DNA of 38,082 nt from positions 1 to 38,082 of the forward strand of contig CANDMH010000004.1 of assembly GCA_947385785.1 (NCBI GenBank), in the 5' to 3' direction. Under the pieces are notes generated by a model, which did no database searches, was not told where the DNA came from, and saw only the letters and a program-made list of their open reading frames with translations. The DNA comes from an uncultured Lachnospiraceae bacterium (GTDB lineage Bacteria; Bacillota; Clostridia; Lachnospirales; Lachnospiraceae). Within the stretch, counting starts at the first letter, position 1. Each line of letters opens with the position of its first letter. The position numbers and the translations under genes were made by a program. This document shows, in pieces, positions 8,386-16,589 of this stretch.

Positions 8386-9369
8386 ATGTATTCGTATACG
8401 ATGACACAATGGCTTTTCTTTTTTTATATTTACTGCTTTGCCGGATGGTGTATTGAATCTGCCTATGTATCGATTCATGAGAAAAAGCTGACAAACCGTG
8501 GTTTTATGAGAGGCCCGTTCCTGCCGCTGTACGGGAGCGGGGCAATTATGATGCTGGTGGTGTCCATGCCTTTTCAGGACAATATTGTACTGACTTATCT
8601 GGCGGGCTGTGTGGGAGCCACTGTCCTGGAATATGTGACGGGCGTAACCATGGAGGCGCTGTTCAAGATGCGTTACTGGGATTATTCGGATAAGCCCTTT
8701 AATTTTCAGGGACATGTCTGCCTGGGAACATCGCTGGCCTGGGGCTTTTTGACAATTCTGATGACGGAAGTAGTGCATGTTCCAGTGGAGCATTTTGTGC
8801 TCTCCATTCCGGGCAGGCTGCTGGTGGTGGTGACCTATGTGATGACGGTGGGGATTGCGGCTGATTTTGCGCTCTCTTTCAAGGCTGCCATCGATATTCG
8901 GGATGTGCTGGTGAAGATGGACCAGGTGAAGCGGGAAATGGTGCATATCCAGAAGCGGCTTGATGTCATCATTGCGCTGACGAACCAGGGAGTGACGAAT
9001 TATAAGTCGGCCATGGCGGAGAATGTGAGCACGGTGAAGGAAGAACTGGCGGAAGGCATGGGCATGTGTATCGACGATGTGAAGTCCGGCATTGAGAGCA
9101 AGTTGGAGACGGCTAAAAATATTGTGCTGGCAAAACCTGCCGAATATTTTGTGGGAATCAAGGAAGAGCTTCTGGACCTGAAGACAAAGTATGCCGTCAA
9201 TTTAGCTGACAGGGACCGCCTTGGCCGGCTCCGGGATTTCTTCCAGAGAAATATGATCCGCTCCAATCCCAGGATGATTTCAAAGAAGTACGGCGAGGCT
9301 TTTGAAGAGCTGAAGAAAAGGGCAGCTGAGAAGAAGGATAAAAAGGATAAGAAGGACACTGAGAAGTAA
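8386..9369 (+). CDS. PF06541 (CmpB-type) membrane protein with helical tail
   Basis: This 327-aa protein starts with a polytopic domain of about 160 residues with the family motifs FAGWCIES near the N-terminus, RGFMRGPFLPLYGSGA and LEYVTGVTMEALFKMRYWDYS. These identify it as the putative ABC transporter permease family PF06541 (DUF1113). The rest is a long charged helical segment, probably cytoplasmic and coiled-coil prone, ending in a Lys/Asp-rich tail (KKDKKDKKD). The start is the ATG at 8386 with GAGAGG six bases upstream; an in-frame GTG at 8371 is less likely. Despite the family name, no ATPase gene is nearby and transport activity is unproven. A shorter relative without the tail is at 15947-16384. 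Confidence 0.82.
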   Translation: MYSYTMTQWLFFFYIYCFAGWCIESAYVSIHEKKLTNRGFMRGPFLPLYGSGAIMMLVVSMPFQDNIVLTYLAGCVGATVLEYVTGVTMEALFKMRYWDYSDKPFNFQGHVCLGTSLAWGFLTILMTEVVHVPVEHFVLSIPGRLLVVVTYVMTVGIAADFALSFKAAIDIRDVLVKMDQVKREMVHIQKRLDVIIALTNQGVTNYKSAMAENVSTVKEELAEGMGMCIDDVKSGIESKLETAKNIVLAKPAEYFVGIKEELLDLKTKYAVNLADRDRLGRLRDFFQRNMIRSNPRMISKKYGEAFEELKKRAAEKKDKKDKKDTEK

Positions 9370-9544
9370 AACTGAATTTCCTGTAGCCGTCCGTCGCTTC
9401 TGTTTCGTGCAGCAGAGCCGCGATGCGATAAACTTTTTCAAAAGCTTCCTTATCGGGCAGCTCCGTATTACCTCTCTTTTTGTTTTCTTGCAGCTGCAAT
9501 GCTGTCTTACCACATAACTGCAGGCAGGTACAATAGCGCGTTGG

Positions 9545-9596
9545 TTTGACAGCCATCCGGTTTTCCAACCTGGGGTTGGATTGCCGGACTGTCAAA
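9545..9596. other. long imperfect inverted repeat
   Basis: In the 500-base gap 9370-9869, which has no convincing gene, TTTGACAG (9545-9552) pairs with CTGTCAAA (9589-9596), CCGG (9557-9560) with CCGG (9584-9587), and CCAACC (9565-9570) with GGTTGG (9574-9579) around a 3-base loop. The three stems stack into one imperfect hairpin of 52 bases. There is no T-run, so it is not a standard terminator. It may be a recombination or transposition end, an operator or a structured RNA. Confidence 0.6.
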
Positions 9597-9734
9597 TCGG
9601 GAAGCCTTTCTTGTCTGTGTCCAAGCGGATGGCGGTAATACTACGTCGGAAAAAACCGTCCTGGGTACATCTTAATCGATTTTTAAAGAATTCCCCTGTT
9701 TTATATTAAAAAGTGTTCTGGTAGAATAATTACA

Positions 9735-9743
9735 TGGTATAAT
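9735..9743 (+). promoter_or_regulatory. extended -10 promoter for the two-component system
   Basis: TGGTATAAT is a perfect extended -10 element (TG at 9735-9736, TATAAT at 9738-9743); the region 17 bases upstream is only a poor -35, as is often true for extended -10 promoters. A second TATAAT (9809-9814) lies between the downstream hairpins and the regulator gene, but has no -35. Confidence 0.55.
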
Positions 9744-9798
9744 GTTGACTCAGAAGGAAACTGAGTCAACTTCTGATTCCATGTGCGCCGGAGCGCAC
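9744..9798 (+). promoter_or_regulatory. two tandem perfect hairpins in the regulator leader
   Basis: GTTGACTCAG (9744-9753) and CTGAGTCAAC (9761-9770) form a perfect 10-bp stem with a 7-base loop beginning right at the -10 box. GTGCGC (9783-9788) and GCGCAC (9793-9798) form a 6-bp stem with a CGGA loop. Neither is followed by a T-run. The first overlaps the expected transcription start and would suit a dimeric repressor or the autoregulating response regulator; both could also be RNA stems. Confidence 0.6.
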
Positions 9799-9869
9799 GG
9801 AATTAAGGTATAATCGGCAATGCGAAGTTGAAGGGACTGTATCAGTTTTTATGGGAAAGGATATAGAAA

Positions 9870-10577
9870 ATGTATCATATTTTAATCTGTGATGATGAAC
9901 GGGATATCGTGAATGCGTTGAAAATTTATCTGCACGATTCCAATTATGTGCTTCACGAAGCTTTTACCGGGAGAGAAGCGCTGAAAATAGTAGGAGAACA
10001 GGAAATACATCTGGTACTGATGGATATCATGATGCCGGAGATGGACGGGATAGAGGCCATGGTGAAGATTCGGGAGAAGAGCAATGTGCCGGTGATTCTG
10101 CTGACGGCGAAATCCGAGGATTCGGATAAGATTCTGGGGCTGACAGTGGGCGCTGATGACTATATTACCAAGCCCTTTAATCCAGTGGAGGTATCCGCCA
10201 GAGTAAAATCCCAGCTGCGCAGGTACATGCAGCTGGGAGCGGGAAATGTCAGGCAGGAGCTGCTTCGATGCGGGGGGATAGAAATGGATGATACCCGGAA
10301 AAAGGTGATGCTGGATGGCGAGGAGGTATCTTTGACGCCTACGGAATATGAGATCTTGAAGCTTTTGATGCAGCATCCGGGGCAGGTATTTTCTCCCAGG
10401 GAGATATACCGGAGAATCTGGAATGATGTGCCCTATGGCAGTGAAAATACAGTGGCGGTACATATACGGCATATTCGGGAGAAGTTGGAGATCAATCCGG
10501 CGGAGCCGAGGTACCTTAAGGTGGTGTGGGGACAGGGCTACAAGTGTGAACCGCATCAGAGCATCGATTGTTTGTGA
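9870..10577 (+). CDS. OmpR-family response regulator
   Basis: This 235-aa transcription factor has an N-terminal receiver domain (about 1-115) and a C-terminal winged-helix DNA-binding domain (about 130-230). The acidic pocket is D8-D9, the phosphoacceptor is Asp52 in LMDIMMPEMDG, and the switch residues are Thr79 (LLTAK) and Lys101 (TKPF). The DNA-binding half shows LTPTEYEILKLLMQHPGQVFS and the typical VAVHIRHIREKLE recognition region. It resembles VanR-like regulators of Firmicutes. The cognate kinase starts 72 bases downstream in the same direction. The hairpins at 9744-9798 could be its binding sites. Target genes are not apparent from the window. Confidence 0.93.
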   Translation: MYHILICDDERDIVNALKIYLHDSNYVLHEAFTGREALKIVGEQEIHLVLMDIMMPEMDGIEAMVKIREKSNVPVILLTAKSEDSDKILGLTVGADDYITKPFNPVEVSARVKSQLRRYMQLGAGNVRQELLRCGGIEMDDTRKKVMLDGEEVSLTPTEYEILKLLMQHPGQVFSPREIYRRIWNDVPYGSENTVAVHIRHIREKLEINPAEPRYLKVVWGQGYKCEPHQSIDCL

Positions 10578-10649
10578 CAGGAAGCAATTGTTTGAAAGTG
10601 TGAGAAGATTTGAGATTTCTCAGGACAGGAGAAAGGATGGGCGGAGAGG

Positions 10650-12689
10650 ATGGAGAACAGATTCGAGAAGGGAGCCGTGACAGAGGGGCGGGCAGAGGAG
10701 AATCAGGAAAACCAGAAAAGTAAATATGCAGAGAGCCCGGAGTGGGAGGATGGGGTTGTTCGAAGAAAGCCTGGAAACAGGAAATTTCGGCTGACTGGCT
10801 CGCTGACAGTTAAAATAATTGCTTTTTTCCTCCTGGCTGTATCCTGTATGACAGGTCTTACGGCGGGTTTGCTGTGTATGTACATGGAGAGCCAGGGGAT
10901 TTATACGAAAGATGTGAATTCTGTTATGCTGGACATCATGGCTCCGGACTACCAGTATGCTGCATATGAGGCTATAAGTTTCATAGAGCATGACAATGTG
11001 GAGGCTGTATCTGAGGTGTGCGGAGAACTGGGGGTTGAACTGCAGTTGATTTATGTGAGTGACGCGGCTGAGGAGATAGTTATATGGGATTCCGCCACAG
11101 AGAATAAAACAGGTTTTTCGGTGGATATTGGTTTCATTTTTGAACAAAAGGGAAATGAAGTCCTTATCAACGGAAGAGTGATGAGAGACGGAAAATGGTA
11201 TCTGCTGCGTTTTTATATTGATCCGCAGAAGAGTGCTCTCGGAAGCAGGGCTGAAAAAACGCAATATCTGTACAGGCATCGGTATGCTTTGATTGCCATG
11301 GCGGCAGGCGGTATCACACTGTGCCTGATCAGCTTCCTGTTTCTGATATGCAGCGCGGGACACCGCAACGAGAGGGAGGGGATTGTACCCGGTGTGCTGA
11401 CCCGGATTTACCTGGATGTGCTGACAGTTCTCTTCGGAGGTGTGGCGGCAGCCGTTGTTTTATTCATGGTATCGGAGTTTCCGCTTTCCTTTGAGATTGG
11501 TCGGTTTGTCGTGATGGTTTTGAGCGGAACGTTCCTGGCAGTCTGGATGACAATTTATTTTATGGACATTGCTCTGCGGGTGAAGGGCGGTCCTGGATGG
11601 AGGTACAGTCTCGTTTATGTGATATTACGGCGGCTGGGCAGGGAACTGGCAGCGTTGATGAGAGGGATTCCACAGATTTTCACGACTCTGATTATATATC
11701 TGGGAATCTGTATTCTGGAATTTATGGGGGTGATTCTTATTCTAAAAAGACAGGAGAGAATTTTTCTGTGGACTGTGGAAAAGGTGATTCTTTTGTTCGT
11801 GGTTTTGTACATCGCGCTGATGTGCAGGAAGCTTTTGCAGGCCAGTCGGAAACTGGCTGACGGCGAAGAGGATTACAGGGTGGATACATCCAGGATGTTC
11901 GGCGCTTTCCGAAAGCATGGGGAGAATCTGAACAGCCTGGGGATGGGGATTTCCAAAGCGGTGGAAGCGCGTACAAAAAGCGAACGGCTGAAGACGGAGC
12001 TGATTACCAATGTATCCCATGATTTGAAGACACCGCTGACTTCAATTATCAATTATGCGGATTTGATGTGGGAGGAGACATCCTCCTTAGATGACGGGAA
12101 GATAAGGGAGTATGCGGAAGTGCTGCTGCGTCAGTCCAGGCGTCTGAAAAAGCTGCTGGAGGATCTGGTGGAAGCCTCCAAGGCGACCACAGGCAATCTG
12201 GAGGTGAAGCTGGAACCCTGCGAGGTGGGGGTGCTGCTCTCCCAGGCGGTGGGGGAATATCAGCAGCGCATGGAGGAGAAGAAGCTGGAACTGATTGCGC
12301 GCCAGCCTCAGGAGGGAGTGAGCGTTCTGGCAGACGGCAGGCGGCTGTGGAGAGTGTTCGAAAATCTGTTGAACAATATATGCAAATACGCCAGCGAGAA
12401 CTCCAGAGTTTATCTGAATGTGGAGGCAAAAGAAAACGAGGTGCAGATTATTTTCCGGAATATGTCAAAGTATCCGCTGGACATCTCGGCGGAGGAGCTG
12501 GCGGAGCGTTTCGTGAGAGGGGATAAGTCCCGGCATATGGAAGGGAACGGCCTGGGACTGTCTATTGCCAGGAGTCTGGTGGAACTGCAGAATGGCCGGA
12601 TGGAGATTGTGATTGACGGAGATCTGTTCAAGGTGATACTGCGCTTCCCGCTTTATTCCCAGGAGCAGGAAACGGCTGTCCTGCCATAA
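10650..12689 (+). CDS. multi-pass sensor histidine kinase
   Basis: This 679-aa membrane kinase should phosphorylate the regulator encoded just upstream. After a charged N-terminal tail, TM1 spans about 55-78, followed by an extracytoplasmic domain of about 125 residues, TM2 (about 211-235), and four further hydrophobic segments (about 255-275, 285-308, 342-365, 374-390). A short HAMP-like linker leads to the HisKA domain with His457 in NVSHDLKTPLTS. The ATPase domain carries an N box (ENLLNNICKYA) and a G box (GNGLGLSIARSLVELQNG). Both catalytic regions are intact. The five extra or unusually grouped membrane helices exceed the usual two for such kinases and may form part of the sensing unit. 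The signal is unknown. Confidence 0.92.
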   Translation: MENRFEKGAVTEGRAEENQENQKSKYAESPEWEDGVVRRKPGNRKFRLTGSLTVKIIAFFLLAVSCMTGLTAGLLCMYMESQGIYTKDVNSVMLDIMAPDYQYAAYEAISFIEHDNVEAVSEVCGELGVELQLIYVSDAAEEIVIWDSATENKTGFSVDIGFIFEQKGNEVLINGRVMRDGKWYLLRFYIDPQKSALGSRAEKTQYLYRHRYALIAMAAGGITLCLISFLFLICSAGHRNEREGIVPGVLTRIYLDVLTVLFGGVAAAVVLFMVSEFPLSFEIGRFVVMVLSGTFLAVWMTIYFMDIALRVKGGPGWRYSLVYVILRRLGRELAALMRGIPQIFTTLIIYLGICILEFMGVILILKRQERIFLWTVEKVILLFVVLYIALMCRKLLQASRKLADGEEDYRVDTSRMFGAFRKHGENLNSLGMGISKAVEARTKSERLKTELITNVSHDLKTPLTSIINYADLMWEETSSLDDGKIREYAEVLLRQSRRLKKLLEDLVEASKATTGNLEVKLEPCEVGVLLSQAVGEYQQRMEEKKLELIARQPQEGVSVLADGRRLWRVFENLLNNICKYASENSRVYLNVEAKENEVQIIFRNMSKYPLDISAEELAERFVRGDKSRHMEGNGLGLSIARSLVELQNGRMEIVIDGDLFKVILRFPLYSQEQETAVLP

Positions 12690-12719
12690 AGTGTTCCCGG
12701 CCTTTAAGTATATACTCAG

Positions 12720-12798
12720 GACCGCCAGGATTTACTGTTCCGTCTAAAGCGAACATACCTGGCTGGCGGTCTTAAAGCCACTGTAATGATAGTGGCTT
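12720..12798. terminator. convergent-gene hairpins, probable bidirectional terminator
   Basis: Between the kinase (+) and pyrI (-), GACCGCCAG (12720-12728) pairs perfectly with CTGGCGGTC (12763-12771), with TGTTC/GAACA nested inside. A second stem AAGCCACT (12775-12782)/AGTGGCTT (12791-12798) has an 8-base loop. T-tracts are short on both sides, so efficiency is uncertain, but the position between converging genes supports termination. Confidence 0.55.
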
Positions 12799-12823
12799 CG
12801 TTGTAGGTTACTGCAAACTTTCC

Positions 12824-13264
12824 TCAGCTCCACTTTGCAGACGGCATATATTTTTCATCGCAGTACCTGCAGCGGTAAATCTCCTTTTTGGCATCCGCCA
12901 GGTAGAAGATATGGGGCAATTCCTGTTCGATGGAGGTGATACACCTGGGGTTGTGGCAGTGGATGACATTTCTGATCTGCCGGGGCAGTGTCAGCTCCTT
13001 TTTTTCGACAATTTCGCCGTTTTTGATCACATTGACTGTGATGTTGTGGTCAATAAAGGCGAGCACATCCAGGTCCAGCATATCGATATCGCATTCTACT
13101 TTCAGAATGTCCTTTTTGGCCATTTTATTGCTTCTGGCGTTCTTGATGATGGCTACGGTACAGTCCAGCTTGTCCAGCTGCAGATGGTCGTAAATATCCA
13201 GGCTTTTGCCCGCTTTGATATGGTCCAGCACGAAGCCTTCCTCGATTTTTCCTACATTCAGCAT
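12824..13264 (-). CDS. pyrI: aspartate carbamoyltransferase regulatory subunit
   Basis: This is the 146-aa regulatory chain of aspartate transcarbamoylase, which binds nucleotide effectors and a structural zinc and associates with PyrB. The nucleotide-binding domain covers roughly 1-95. The zinc domain keeps four Cys ligands: C103 and C108 (CHNPRC) and C132 and C135 (CRYC). The length is normal for the family. ATG is preceded by AAGGAAC. It is downstream of pyrB on the same strand, but the 293-base gap between them, with a large inverted repeat, is much wider than usual for pyrBI. Confidence 0.95.
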   Translation of the reverse strand: MLNVGKIEEGFVLDHIKAGKSLDIYDHLQLDKLDCTVAIIKNARSNKMAKKDILKVECDIDMLDLDVLAFIDHNITVNVIKNGEIVEKKELTLPRQIRNVIHCHNPRCITSIEQELPHIFYLADAKKEIYRCRYCDEKYMPSAKWS

Positions 13265-13382
13265 ATTATTTTGTTCCTTTCGGTTACATGTCTGTTTTTT
13301 CGCATGTGAGCGCGTTCATTTTATTTCTGTTTATCCCGCATGACAGGGGCGAAGCTGTTCCGGCGTTTCCGGCTGAGTTCCT

Positions 13383-13480
13383 GCCGGCATAAGGAAGTGA
13401 ATAACCGATGCAGGTTTACAGCTGTTTTCGTTGAATTTCCGGGCTTTTGCCTAAAGAAATTGCATCGGTTATTTTCCGGC
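13383..13480. repeat. large inverted repeat in the pyrB-pyrI spacer
   Basis: AATAACCGATGCA (13400-13412) is the exact reverse complement of TGCATCGGTTATT (13461-13473), giving a 13-bp perfect stem around 48 bases. GCCGG (13383-13387) and CCGGC (13476-13480) extend it with an asymmetric bulge. It occupies the middle of the 293-base spacer between pyrB and pyrI, in which I see no gene. Confidence 0.85.
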
Positions 13481-13557
13481 AATTCCTGAGTCAAAATCGA
13501 AATATTGCTATTTTGCGCGGGAAAGTGCGGCAAAACGTTTGCGTGGGCGCAGGCTGG

Positions 13558-14475
13558 TCAGGATACCTGGATTTCCAGCAGAGTCAGTATAAGCGCCATG
13601 CGCACATATACGCCATACTGTGCCTGCCTGAAATACACGGCCCTGGGATCGTCATCCACCTCCACGGAGATTTCATTGACCCTGGGCAGGGGATGGAGCA
13701 CCAGCATGTCCTCTTTGGCAAGGCTCATTCTGTCCGCATTCAGAATATAAAAATCCTTCAATCTGACGTAATCCTCTTCATTGAAGAAACGCTCCTTCTG
13801 CACCCTGGTCATGTACAGCAGGTCAAGCTCCGGCATCACATTTTCCAGGCGGATGACTTCCTTGTAGGGAATGCCTTTTTCCTTCAGCATGTCCGTGACA
13901 TAATCGGGGACGCGCAGCTCCTCGGGGGAAATGAAAATAAAACGGATATTTTCATAGCGCACCAGGGCGTTGATCAGGGAGTGCACGGTGCGCCCGAATT
14001 TCAGGTCGCCGCACAGGCCGATGGTGAAACCGCCAAGGCGTCCCTTCAGACTGCGGATGGTCAGAAGGTCTGTCAGCGTCTGGGTGGGATGGTGGTGGCC
14101 GCCATCCCCTGCATTGATAACCGGGATACGGGATTTCTCTGCAGCTACCATGGGCGCGCCTTCTTTGGGATGCCGCATGGCGCAGATGTCCGCGTAGCAG
14201 GAGATGACGCGGATGGTATCCGATACGCTCTCTCCCTTCGCAGCGGAAGAAGAGGCGGCGTCCGCAAAGCCCATGACACGCCCGCCCAGCCGCGTCATTG
14301 CGGATTCAAAGCTTAAGCGGGTACGGGTGCTGGGCTCGTAGAAGCAGGTGGCGAGTATCTTTCCGTCGCAGGCATGGGCGTAGCCTGCGGGATTGCGCTC
14401 AATGTCGTTTGCAAGGTCGAAAAGCCGGTCAAGCTCATCGGTGGTAAAATCAAGGGGGCTCATTAAATGTCTCAT
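13558..14475 (-). CDS. pyrB: aspartate carbamoyltransferase catalytic subunit
   Basis: This enzyme joins carbamoyl phosphate and aspartate to give N-carbamoyl-aspartate, the committed step of pyrimidine synthesis. The 305-aa protein carries the carbamoyl-phosphate motif STRTR (49-53) followed by LSFESAM, the loop with SSSAAKGES, the [11 protein letters not shown] segment and the C-terminal HPLPRVNEI motif. The start is ATG 14475 with GAGGAG about 8 bases upstream; the longer open frame to 14709 runs through the leader and is not supported. The PyrI partner lies downstream. The gene reads away from the nitroreductase gene behind a strong terminator, so its promoter must lie within 14476-14710. 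Confidence 0.95.
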   Translation of the reverse strand: MRHLMSPLDFTTDELDRLFDLANDIERNPAGYAHACDGKILATCFYEPSTRTRLSFESAMTRLGGRVMGFADAASSSAAKGESVSDTIRVISCYADICAMRHPKEGAPMVAAEKSRIPVINAGDGGHHHPTQTLTDLLTIRSLKGRLGGFTIGLCGDLKFGRTVHSLINALVRYENIRFIFISPEELRVPDYVTDMLKEKGIPYKEVIRLENVMPELDLLYMTRVQKERFFNEEDYVRLKDFYILNADRMSLAKEDMLVLHPLPRVNEISVEVDDDPRAVYFRQAQYGVYVRMALILTLLEIQVS

Positions 14476-14710
14476 AAATGTTCTCCTCATTTCTGCGCAG
14501 TTTCTTATATGGTTTTTGAGGACTGCCGCGGCCGCGTCCGGACAGTTGTACCGAAGGACAGGTAAAACGGACATGAGCGGGCCTTCACGGGAACAGGGAG
14601 TCAGAATATGGTTGGCACTCCTGTTCCGGGAAGGCAGATTCCGCCACAGCGCGGCAGCAGGCCTGGGAAAGCCCGGACACCGCGCAGGCCCGGACCTCAC
14701 CCAAATCACC
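14476..14710 (-). other. pyrB upstream/leader region, no gene
   Basis: About 235 bases between the nitroreductase terminator and pyrB. The strand is GC-rich with several short complementary segments, but I found no convincing PyrR-binding loop, T-run attenuator or good -35/-10 pair. It may contain regulatory structure that needs folding software to see. Confidence 0.35.
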
Positions 14711-14743
14711 CAAAAAGAAGTCGAAGAGAAAAACTCTTCGACT
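14711..14743 (-). terminator. Rho-independent terminator of the nitroreductase gene
   Basis: On the minus strand AGTCGAAGAG (14743-14734) and CTCTTCGACT (14728-14719) form a perfect 10-bp stem with a 5-T loop, followed by TCTTTTTG. It starts 7 bases after the nitroreductase stop codon. Confidence 0.9.
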
Positions 14744-14749
14744 CCTGGT

Positions 14750-15289
14750 TTATGATTGATAGGATAATAAATCTTCTACCGCTTTGCGTCTGGGAGCGGC
14801 AGGTGCCTCATCGGGATATCCAACAGGAATGAGAGCCACCAGCTCTCTCTCCTCAGGGAGCTCCAGCAGCTTCGTTGCTTCTTCTTCGTCAAACAGGCCC
14901 ATGATCACGGTGCCAAGACCCTGCTCATAAGCGGCAAGGCAGAAAGCTTCACTGGCCACACCGGCATCATACATCTGCCATCTGTCGCCCTTGGGAGTGG
15001 AAAAAGAACCGTCCCGCTCATAACCGCTGCGTCCCTTGATCATGGTGACGGCGATTACCATGGGAGCATTCTCCATAATCCTTCCGTTGCCGGGGAAAAT
15101 GGAAGTACATTTTGCCAGAGCGGCTTTCTTCTCACCCTCTACGGCAATATAACGGACAATCTGGGTATGTTTCCAGCTGGGGGCATAGGAAGCGGTCTCG
15201 ACAATGCTGGCGAGCAGCTCATGGGAAACGGGCTGGTCAGTGAATTTTCGGATACTCCTGCGTCCTTTGATACACTTGTTTGCGGTCAT
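14750..15289 (-). CDS. nitroreductase family protein
   Basis: This 179-aa flavoprotein belongs to the nitroreductase fold family, which uses FMN and NAD(P)H to reduce nitro compounds, quinones or other acceptors. The FMN-phosphate contact region [12 protein letters not shown] (about 10-21) and the motif [11 protein letters not shown] (33-43) are typical, as is the C-terminal [19 protein letters not shown]. The size is normal for the short subgroup. An ideal GGAGGT ribosome site precedes ATG, and the gene has its own promoter (15337-15365) and terminator (14711-14743), so it is a single-gene unit. The physiological substrate cannot be told from sequence. Confidence 0.92.
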   Translation of the reverse strand: MTANKCIKGRRSIRKFTDQPVSHELLASIVETASYAPSWKHTQIVRYIAVEGEKKAALAKCTSIFPGNGRIMENAPMVIAVTMIKGRSGYERDGSFSTPKGDRWQMYDAGVASEAFCLAAYEQGLGTVIMGLFDEEEATKLLELPEERELVALIPVGYPDEAPAAPRRKAVEDLLSYQS

Positions 15290-15336
15290 CTGTGGAACCT
15301 CCTTAAATTATTTTCTGGTAACGCTTTCCTGTTATC

Positions 15337-15365
15337 ATGATACCACGTTACGGGAGGAGTTTCAA
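15337..15365 (-). promoter_or_regulatory. promoter of the nitroreductase gene
   Basis: Reading the minus strand, TTGAAA (15365-15360) and TATCAT (15342-15337) are spaced by 17 bases, with TGG just before the -10 giving an extended -10. It points away from the divergent plus-strand promoter at 15406-15434. Confidence 0.75.
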
Positions 15366-15405
15366 TCAAATATTGGAAAGATTTCAGAAAGTTTTGCGCA
15401 AAGAT

Positions 15406-15434
15406 TTGCATATTCCGTCCGATTAGATTATAAT
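15406..15434 (+). promoter_or_regulatory. promoter of the PH-domain gene
   Basis: TTGCAT (15406-15411) and a perfect TATAAT (15429-15434) with 17-base spacing. The expected transcription start near 15441 lies downstream of an in-frame ATG at 15433, which rules out that ATG and supports ATG 15472. Confidence 0.75.
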
Positions 15435-15471
15435 GGGACTGAAAAAGATATGGAAAGGACAGGTGGAGAAA

Positions 15472-15849
15472 ATGGAATATGTGGAGAGAAAAAGATGGGT
15501 GTTTTTCGGGCTCCCTTTTACGTTTACGAAATATATGGTGAAAGAGGATATGATCACCGTGGATGAGGGGCTGCTGAAGACAGTGGAGAATGACTGCTTC
15601 ATGTACAAAGTACAGGACGTGACCCGCAGTGCGAGTCTGGCAGAAAAAATCTTCGGACTGGGTACCGTGACCTGCTATACCGGAGACACCACCCATCCGC
15701 AGCTGGTGCTGCAGCACATCAGGCATTCCAAAGAGGTGAAGGAATTCATCCTGAAGCAGTCCGAGGAGGCCAGACTGAAGAGGCGCACAGTGAATATGCT
15801 GGATATCGGTTCCGGAGACATGGATGACATGGGGGATGCGGACGACTGA
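15472..15849 (+). CDS. small bacterial PH-domain protein
   Basis: This 125-aa protein begins MEYVERKRWVFFGLPFTFTKY and contains ITVDEGLLKTVENDCFMYKVQDVTRSASLAEKIFGLGTVTCYTGD, the alternating-strand pattern and LFGLGT-like turn typical of bacterial PH (bPH) domains of the PF03703 type. Unlike most such proteins it has no membrane helices, so it is probably cytoplasmic. The C-terminus is acidic. ATG 15472 has AGGTGGAG upstream, and a promoter sits at 15406-15434. The function of this stand-alone domain is unknown; it could bind a partner or membrane surface. The next gene converges on it. Confidence 0.72.
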   Translation: MEYVERKRWVFFGLPFTFTKYMVKEDMITVDEGLLKTVENDCFMYKVQDVTRSASLAEKIFGLGTVTCYTGDTTHPQLVLQHIRHSKEVKEFILKQSEEARLKRRTVNMLDIGSGDMDDMGDADD

Positions 15850-15880
15850 CACCATGAGGGGCTGGTGCAGTCAGCGGCAT

Positions 15881-15935
15881 ACAATAGGGGCAAAGCGATG
15901 CTTCTGCGATAGAGACAAAGCGACGCTTCTATTGT
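15881..15935. repeat. short direct and inverted repeats between convergent genes
   Basis: CAAAGCGAYGCTTCT occurs twice with a 25-base period (15891-15905 and 15916-15930). The outer ends ACAATAG (15881-15887) and CTATTGT (15929-15935) are exact reverse complements, so the segment can also fold into a hairpin. It lies just after the PH-domain gene and may act as a terminator, though no T-run is present. Confidence 0.6.
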
Positions 15936-15946
15936 CAGGAGTATTG

Positions 15947-16384
15947 TCAAGAATAAATGTGTTCACGCGTATAACTGCCGGAGTCAGGCGAAAGAAGATG
16001 CTCAAATAATAATCCTGCGAAAAACCAGCATGGAGCATAGTCCAGCCTGACGACGCGGCTGATGTTCCAGCGGCTGCGTCTGTAATCCCAGGGGCAGAAT
16101 CTGTGTTTTGACAGAAGGGTGCCGGAGAGGTATTCCGCGGTGAAAATCAGGCCCATGTAGGTCAGCCCCCGTCTCCAGGGGGATTTCCCGGCAAGGAGTC
16201 GGCTGAAGGGAGCCAGTACGGCGGCGCTGCCGTAGATTGGGAACATCCAGAGGGAAGTATTTCCTTTCAAAGTCATATCCCGGCGGCGCAGCGAGTCCAT
16301 GGAAGTGAAGAGGATTTCCATGCACCAGCCGGCGAGGCCGCATTTGAGGAAGTTTTTTGAGAATGTACGCAAAGTGTATTTCAT
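15947..16384 (-). CDS. short PF06541 (CmpB-type) membrane protein
   Basis: This 145-aa polytopic protein contains FLKCGLAGWCMEI, LKGNTSLWMFPIYGSAAVLAP and a middle block FTAEYLSGTLLSK.....CPWDY, the same motifs in the same order as the membrane half of the protein at 8386-9369. It therefore belongs to PF06541, here as the membrane domain alone. Several hydrophobic helices are present and no signal peptide is needed. The ATG has AAAGGAG upstream. It stands alone between the convergent PH-domain gene and the divergent folate operon. Its last codons overlap a 29-base sequence repeated at 17987-18015. Function is unknown. Confidence 0.75.
   Translation of the reverse strand: MKYTLRTFSKNFLKCGLAGWCMEILFTSMDSLRRRDMTLKGNTSLWMFPIYGSAAVLAPFSRLLAGKSPWRRGLTYMGLIFTAEYLSGTLLSKHRFCPWDYRRSRWNISRVVRLDYAPCWFFAGLLFEHLLSPDSGSYTREHIYS
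15953..15981. repeat. 29-base repeat, copy A
   Basis: The segment starting ATAAATGTGTTCACG matches 17987-18015 at 25 of 29 positions. Copy A covers the last codons of the minus-strand PF06541 gene. Two copies in 38 kb suggest a dispersed element, but two are too few to define it. Confidence 0.45.
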
Positions 16385-16589
16385 GGTGGGAGCTCCTTTT
16401 GTGTCAGTGAGTTTATATTCGGGTACACTCCCTTAGTATGCATAACAGCAGGCGGAATTATGCAGGCATTTTTCGGGCAGGTTATTTCGAAACACTTCCC
16501 TGCATTCACAGGTATAATAACGGATAAAGATGACAGCGGCGGACGCAGGGACATCCGGCAGATGAAGGAAAAGGAGGCGGACGGAAGCC

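Noticed and set aside
9197..9595. Minus-strand open frame of 132 codons across the PF06541 gene end and the gap
   Set aside because: Its 3' half is antisense to a real gene, it has no recognisable domain or ribosome site, and its start lies in the 9545-9596 hairpin. A relic cannot be excluded for about 9370-9556.
14476..14709. N-terminal extension of PyrB
   Set aside because: The open frame continues upstream, but the ribosome site and homology both favour ATG 14475.
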